Assembly (NCBI GenBank): GCA_028023455.1
Contig: JAQFVV010000021.1
Coordinates: 3,684,853 to 3,748,852 of the forward strand
DNA from: Epiperipatus broadwayi
Lineage: Eukaryota; Onychophora; Udeonychophora; Euonychophora; Peripatidae
Length of the DNA stretch: 64,000 nt
Reading direction: 5' to 3'
Of the stretch, positions 58,745 to 64,000 are shown piece after piece; the stretch's first letter is position 1; each line of letters opens with the position of its first letter. The position numbers were made by a program, and so were the translations under genes. Below the pieces are notes generated by a model, which did not search any database, was not told the origin of the DNA, and was given only the letters and a program-made list of their open reading frames with translations.

Positions 58745-61050
58745 ATTATGAGATGTCATTGTTGGGTGGAAAGATTAACAATGGTATCCTCATCTCGCAA
58801 AGATGGTTGTGATAAAGGCATGTTACACGTTGTAACAGTCATATTTGAACATCCACGCAACAAAATCCAGAGTTTTGGTAAATTATACCAAGGCTGATCT
58901 AGATGAGGGTTTGAGACCCAAATCTGACCGCACCTCAGCTCCTTCACCAACACTCCCTGACTTACTACCTTATGAATGACATATATGAGGTTACACTCGT
59001 AATCTCTCAATTTCCGCGCCGGCAATAGCAAAGGGTAAAACGAGAGACTCGGGGATATTTAACTAAATATTTATAGCTTAACCAAACACACTCACACAAC
59101 CTATGGCTGATTATCTAATGCATATAAAATCATTATGGATGGTGATTTAATATAAATAAAGTGAATAATATTGCAGACGTTAATAGATTTTAAAATTATT
59201 TAATATTGACAAAACAATAACAATTAAATATACTGGATATTCCACTCGCAGGTGGGATGGTGAAAATACGAACTACACGTTCTGTAATCAATTGTGAAAT
59301 ACAACTACACGTCTGTAATCACTTGTACTTAACGATCATTATTCTATTATATCGTTTATACGTTGATAATATTTTACCTATACTGATGTCTAGCTTATGT
59401 CTGCCATTCCTACTCAGTATGTTAAGGGTAAACTCTAAGAGAGGGCAAATTTATACAATGTGTATTTAAATTTATCAATACGTGAGGAGCAGTCAATGCT
59501 CTTTATGTAGATATTCTTAGATAAACTAGATCTTAGGTTCAGATCAATGCTGAACAATTAATATACAACAGATGAACTGGCGTTTTGTAGCACAACTTCT
59601 GAGCTACGCATGCAAATTACATCAGATGCGCTTGAATGTGCTTTTACTCGTGAGATTCACAGCGTTTGCTCGGTTCTCAGATACCGCTCGCCTGCTATAC
59701 ATGAACTTTTAGTTCGATGTTCGAATAGCCACGATATAAGATCTGGATTCCTGTTCAGTTTTTAAAGGAGGAAATGGGAATGACCCTTAAAATCATCCCA
59801 TTCAAGAGGAGTGCCCGAACTAAGGATGATAAGATAGCCCTTAAAACCTAATCTTATCTTAATAATTATATGATAGCAAGACGAATGCACCTCATGCTTC
59901 GAAAAACTCATTCACAACGCTTTTGGAATCTTAATTATAACAATTAGTAAAGCGCGAAATCTAGTTTCTTCTGCAAACTACCCTACGCCAGTTAGTTAAA
60001 TAAACACTGAAATTGTGCTAAAGAGGACTTTATTAAAATTGATCTAGTTTATTAATTAACTACATATTATATGCAATTACATTAAGGGTCTAAAGCATAT
60101 CTGGGGCTTAAACTTGGCTAACTACTGAATATGCCTTAAATTATCACTCTCTTTTATTTAACCAAACAAACCTTTTAATAACAACATATGTGAATTTAAG
60201 CTACGCACACAGTTCAAATAATACATCAAAGTAGGTTTCGGACCAGAGACAATCTATAGATATCCAAACACATAATTACTTTACTTGAGAACAAACGTCT
60301 CTTTAAGTTATAATAATTAATAGTCTCTGCTCGAAGGCAAAGCATAAATCAATAAATGCATTTTAACAAAATATATATATAGATCAAAAGTATAGACGCA
60401 AATAGAGAAAATAAGGCAAATAACTTTTATAAGTTGAATTAAAAAAGAGATTTAAGAATTTGAAATCAGGCAAGATTTACACTTAACTTTAAAGTATTTT
60501 AAATTATACAGGTTGAGATACGTTTATCTAATACAGTTAATTACTTTAAGAGAGAATACACCTTTAAACATAGTGTGATTAATTTATAAGATTTGAATGG
60601 AAGAGTTTGTGCAATTACTTATTATATAGCTAGGTTTAGGAAAGATTTATAGATGGCTATAGCATTTAGATTTAGTTTGATTGAGAAGTGGTTACCGGTT
60701 ATTTATCTGGAGGCTTGCAGCTTGAAAGTATGAAATACACGCATGGACTGATTGATCTGAGCTGGTTCATCGTTGGGCTATTCTTTAAGTAGGGCTGTGG
60801 TTTGGATCTCCGGGCTCCATAAAACGGTTCTTGACCATCGGGAAGATGGCCTTAGCTTTTCTAGCCACTTATTTGCATGGTAGAAACTGGGTGCTGCCTG
60901 GATATAAATTGAAACACGAGTCAAGCAAAATGGATGACAATTTTCTTTCAACTGCCTTTTTTATATTTTTTAACCCCCCCTCTTACAGTTCATTCCCAAT
61001 CTTTATTTTTAGACATTAAAATCTAAGAAGTCTTAATTGCATCAGCTTCA
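58745..61050. other. GC-balanced block of unknown nature
   Basis: Base composition is visibly less AT-rich and has more CpG than its surroundings (for example 58975-59050, 59580-59760, 60690-60900). A local duplication of 'aactacacgt.ctgtaatca' occurs at 59271-59326. A 91-residue open frame on the minus strand (59031-58756) has no known motif. The block may be a transposable element or a regulatory or noncoding transcript region. I cannot assign it. Confidence 0.35.
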
Positions 61051-62159
61051 GACGAATCGGTTGATTGATTTCAGGTTTATTCATTGTTCCTTTTATTTTT
61101 CTCAGATTCTAGTTCCAATCTGGATTTCGTGTTTATGTCCAACTTTATTTTATTAAGAATCCTAAAATCTGGATTTGTACCGGTGTCTCATGAGATTGGT
61201 AAAGTTCTTTTTTTAAACATTGGATTGCTTCTCCTTTTCTTTTACTGAAAGAGATTTAAGCTGCTAGCGTTTTATCCTAGACGTGAGACATCTACCTTTG
61301 TTTTTAGTTGCTCTACCTGATTAAGTAATTGGGTAACTTCAAGCCAGTTTGAAATACTTTAGAGAATTCTGTTCTTATCTAATACAATTTTCCCAGCTTG
61401 AAACCAATTCAATTATTCAAAATCATAAGATGAATATTTATAAAATTATAAGGTGTGTACGTTATATAATGATAATATTCAGATATGAATATACCATTTC
61501 TTTAGCAAATAAAATTATTACAAAATATATACAATTATAGCAAACGTGTGTGCATATACAATTACACACATATACGTGTAAATATACGTTTTTATACATG
61601 TTAAATTCCCAAGTATACAGTTATATATATGTGTACCTTTAGGGTTTGAACTAGGGAAATGAAGGCTATTGATTTCTAGAATAGGTGAAACGTATGACGA
61701 TCAAATCATACTGTTTCAACGTGAAGGTGAAAGCACCTGATCACAAAGTTGAATTTACTGTGCTTGTCAACACTGCTTTCATGAATAAGATGAAATTAAG
61801 CTCTTTGGGGATAATCAGTAAATTGAATGAAATTTGCCACCTCAAAAATCTGCAGTAATAGATAATTCGGTAATAGAACTAAGAGTTGTATATATATATA
61901 CTATTGATTGTACTTAAAGTCTATACACTATATTTCTGATTAGTAAACACATTTAAATATATAGTAAATAGAAGTGGAAACAGACAAAATCCCCACAAAA
62001 CTGCTAATAAATGTATATACTCTTATTCTCTGTCAAAAATACCATTACGAATACAGAGTTTATTTTTTAAAATTTTCTTCCTATTAAAGTTAGGTTTTAG
62101 ATAAATGGTAAAATTGAGAATGAAAATCAAATCTGAAACATATGTGACCACAGTATTAT

Positions 62160-62860
62160 TAATTGTGGAATCATAAACCAATTGAAGATAAGGATAATCT
62201 CATTTTAATAACTTCTTTTAATATAAAAGATCACTGGAAATACTTTAATTGTAAATATATAGGTTTAATGGGGTGCTTATTAATATTTGTAATTAATGGG
62301 TTTCTAATGATCATTTATAAAAAGCTTGTTAAAAATGACATTCTTTCCATTCTTTTTTTGATTGCGATTGCAAAATTAATGTTATATTTACATCTGGATT
62401 TGGTTTGATTCCCACTGTTAGTGTCATCATTTGTAAGAAAACCAAGCTTTATTACAAAAACCTTAAAAATAAATGGTTCTGCTCTATGTTTAATAGCTTC
62501 TCTGATATAAAGAATGTGTTTCTTGAGTTTTACCTCCCTTTACTTCACATATAGTTTAGATTTTATATTTAAACTCTATATATACATTTTGTAGAACTTT
62601 TCAAATGATGTAATTATTTACCAGCATCTAAGAATATTTTTTGTTAAATAAGAGCAAATTAAGTATAAAGAGCATTTTTTTATAAAGAGCAAATTAAGGT
62701 TTCAAAACTTTACTGTAAAACTGCAGCATTTTAAATTGATATATTCTTTTGCAGGATCAAAACTTATGGGTAAAGGTTTGTCAAATATGAGATGCATCAA
62801 GTGTAATGTTTCATACATTGGTTATACCACTTGGCAAACATGAAATATATACGCATCACC
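62160..62860 (+). pseudogene. Possible Penelope-like element remnant (GIY-YIG part)
   Basis: Near 62784-62835 the plus strand reads MRCIKCNVSYIGYTTW, resembling the 'C-KC---YIGYTT' start of the GIY-YIG endonuclease in Penelope-like elements. About 560 nt earlier, ILITSFNIKDHWKYF (within 62163-62408) resembles the 'TFNP-----KHW' segment that precedes it. Stops lie between. The match is short, so confidence is low. Confidence 0.35.
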
Positions 62861-62869
62861 TTCCCTTTT

Positions 62870-63900
62870 CCAACAATCCTTTATAAGAAAGATATGTATC
62901 TTTGTCTCTTTTTTTTTAATGCCATAATTTTTGTGTTCAACAGAAATGTTGATAAAATGACATTGGCAGTCAATTACAGATACCATAACAACAAACATTG
63001 TACATTGCTTCAGATCAAATATAAAATACACACTTAATATACTGTGATGAAAATTTTATAATTAAGCAGAAAGTCACCATTTACAAAAGAAAAGTTTTAT
63101 AATTATTTAAAAACTAGAACATTTTATATTTCAGAGTAGAACAGTTATTTTTTAAGAAAATAAAAAGTTGATTTTCTATCTCAAATATTTCAATATTTGA
63201 AGTGTTAAATCAGATAAGGAAAAACTCGCTGAGTTAATTGCAGTAATAATTTTTCTGATTAAACTTGTTTCATTTTGGATAAATTTACCATTTGTCTAAT
63301 AGTGCACTTATTATTTAAGCCAGGTGATGAGTAGATTGGAACACTGATGTGAGAGTGGATGATATTGGCATAAAGATATATAAATATCTTATCCATTCTT
63401 TTTTGACTCACATATTAATAAATCTCTGCAATCTTTTGCTTTTGTCTTTTCACTCTTCACAAAGCTTTATTCCATTTAATTAGTTTAGTTTCGATTGTCC
63501 AGCAGTCTTCTTCAGCGATATTTATTTTTACTCTAGACAATCAAAACTAAAACTTAAGGCATTATGAAATGGGAAAAAGGGGTACAATTTTAGGTAAAGA
63601 TTTATGATGGTATATTTAATCAATTGAGTGAAGTTTTAATTCGATTTTCCATGAATTAGACAAAATATTAAATGAGGTGTTGGTCATCAATTTTTTACCC
63701 ATTTACATTAATATTTGATTTGTTTGTTCAAAACTCAGTCAATAAAGTTTGAAATATTCTGTATTAACCCAACTGGGTCTTTTATGGTATAATAGATTAT
63801 TTTTTTTAGCAATTTTTAAAATTTCTATCCTACGTAGAGAAGTATTCCACTGATATGAAGGAACATAAAACTAAAAGTACTTGTAAATAGTCAAAATAAG
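62870..63900. other. AT-rich stretch, no gene seen
   Basis: No convincing coding frames. A short inverted repeat at about 63490-63560 pairs 'tagtttcgattgtcc' with 'ggacaatcgaaact'-like 'agacaatcaaaact'. Nothing else was assigned. Confidence 0.35.
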
Positions 63901-64000
63901 AGTCATAGATCACATGACCCTATTCTCTTAAGCTTGTAAGTTATAAACAATGAGGATTGCCAATTCCTCAACGAGCTTTGTGATAAATGCTGATCTAGTG
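63900..64000 (+). repeat. R4 family, copy 3 (cut by window end)
   Basis: 'atagatcacatgaccctatt' then 'ctcttaagcttgtaa' matches the start of 14851 and 19630. The element continues past the window. Confidence 0.4.

Overview
This is AT-rich nuclear DNA of an animal (metazoan). The evidence is two recognisable intron-containing animal genes, long introns (up to about 8.6 kb) with GT-AG splice sites, a CR1-like LINE family whose ORF1 carries an esterase domain, several tRNA-derived SINE families, and many fold-back repeats. The phylum cannot be fixed from the sequence alone. A lophotrochozoan such as a mollusc would fit the repeat mix, but that is a weak inference. There is nothing prokaryotic here: no operon, no CRISPR array, no phage.

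Host genes. (1) On the + strand a complete five-exon gene for DPCD, the cilia-associated RUVBL1/2 partner, runs from 23210 to 48963. The five coding pieces join in phase to 624 nt, 207 residues plus stop. (2) On the minus strand, the first coding exon (9984 down to 9347) of a 4-hydroxyphenylpyruvate dioxygenase-like (HPDL) gene; its remaining exons were not found and probably lie left of the window. The two genes are divergent, with their starts about 13 kb apart.

Layout. 1-9.3 kb: HPDL intron and repeats, with a 45-bp tandem repeat, hairpin elements, a LINE fragment and a large sense-oriented CR1-like LINE (6.0-8.66 kb). 9.3-10.1 kb: HPDL exon and its 5' side. 10.1-23.2 kb: intergenic, dense in SINEs, fold-back repeats and decayed LINE pieces. 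23.2-49 kb: DPCD. Intron 2 holds a 376-bp palindrome and decayed LINE RT. Intron 3 holds a near-complete but broken LINE (33.8-38.2 kb). Intron 4 holds a 1-kb inverted repeat, two SINEs, a CTCF-like site and a tandem array just before the last exon. 49-64 kb: AT-rich sequence with few repeats, a more GC-balanced block at 58.7-61.0 kb, and a possible Penelope-like remnant near 62.8 kb.

The most useful observations are the DPCD gene model with an X-box-like half-site just before its start; the fold-back family R1, whose insertions are bounded by 9-14 bp direct repeats; SINE insertions with clean target duplications; and paired, sense-oriented LINEs inside the introns of both genes. I found no convincing new biological system; the interest lies mainly in the mobile elements.
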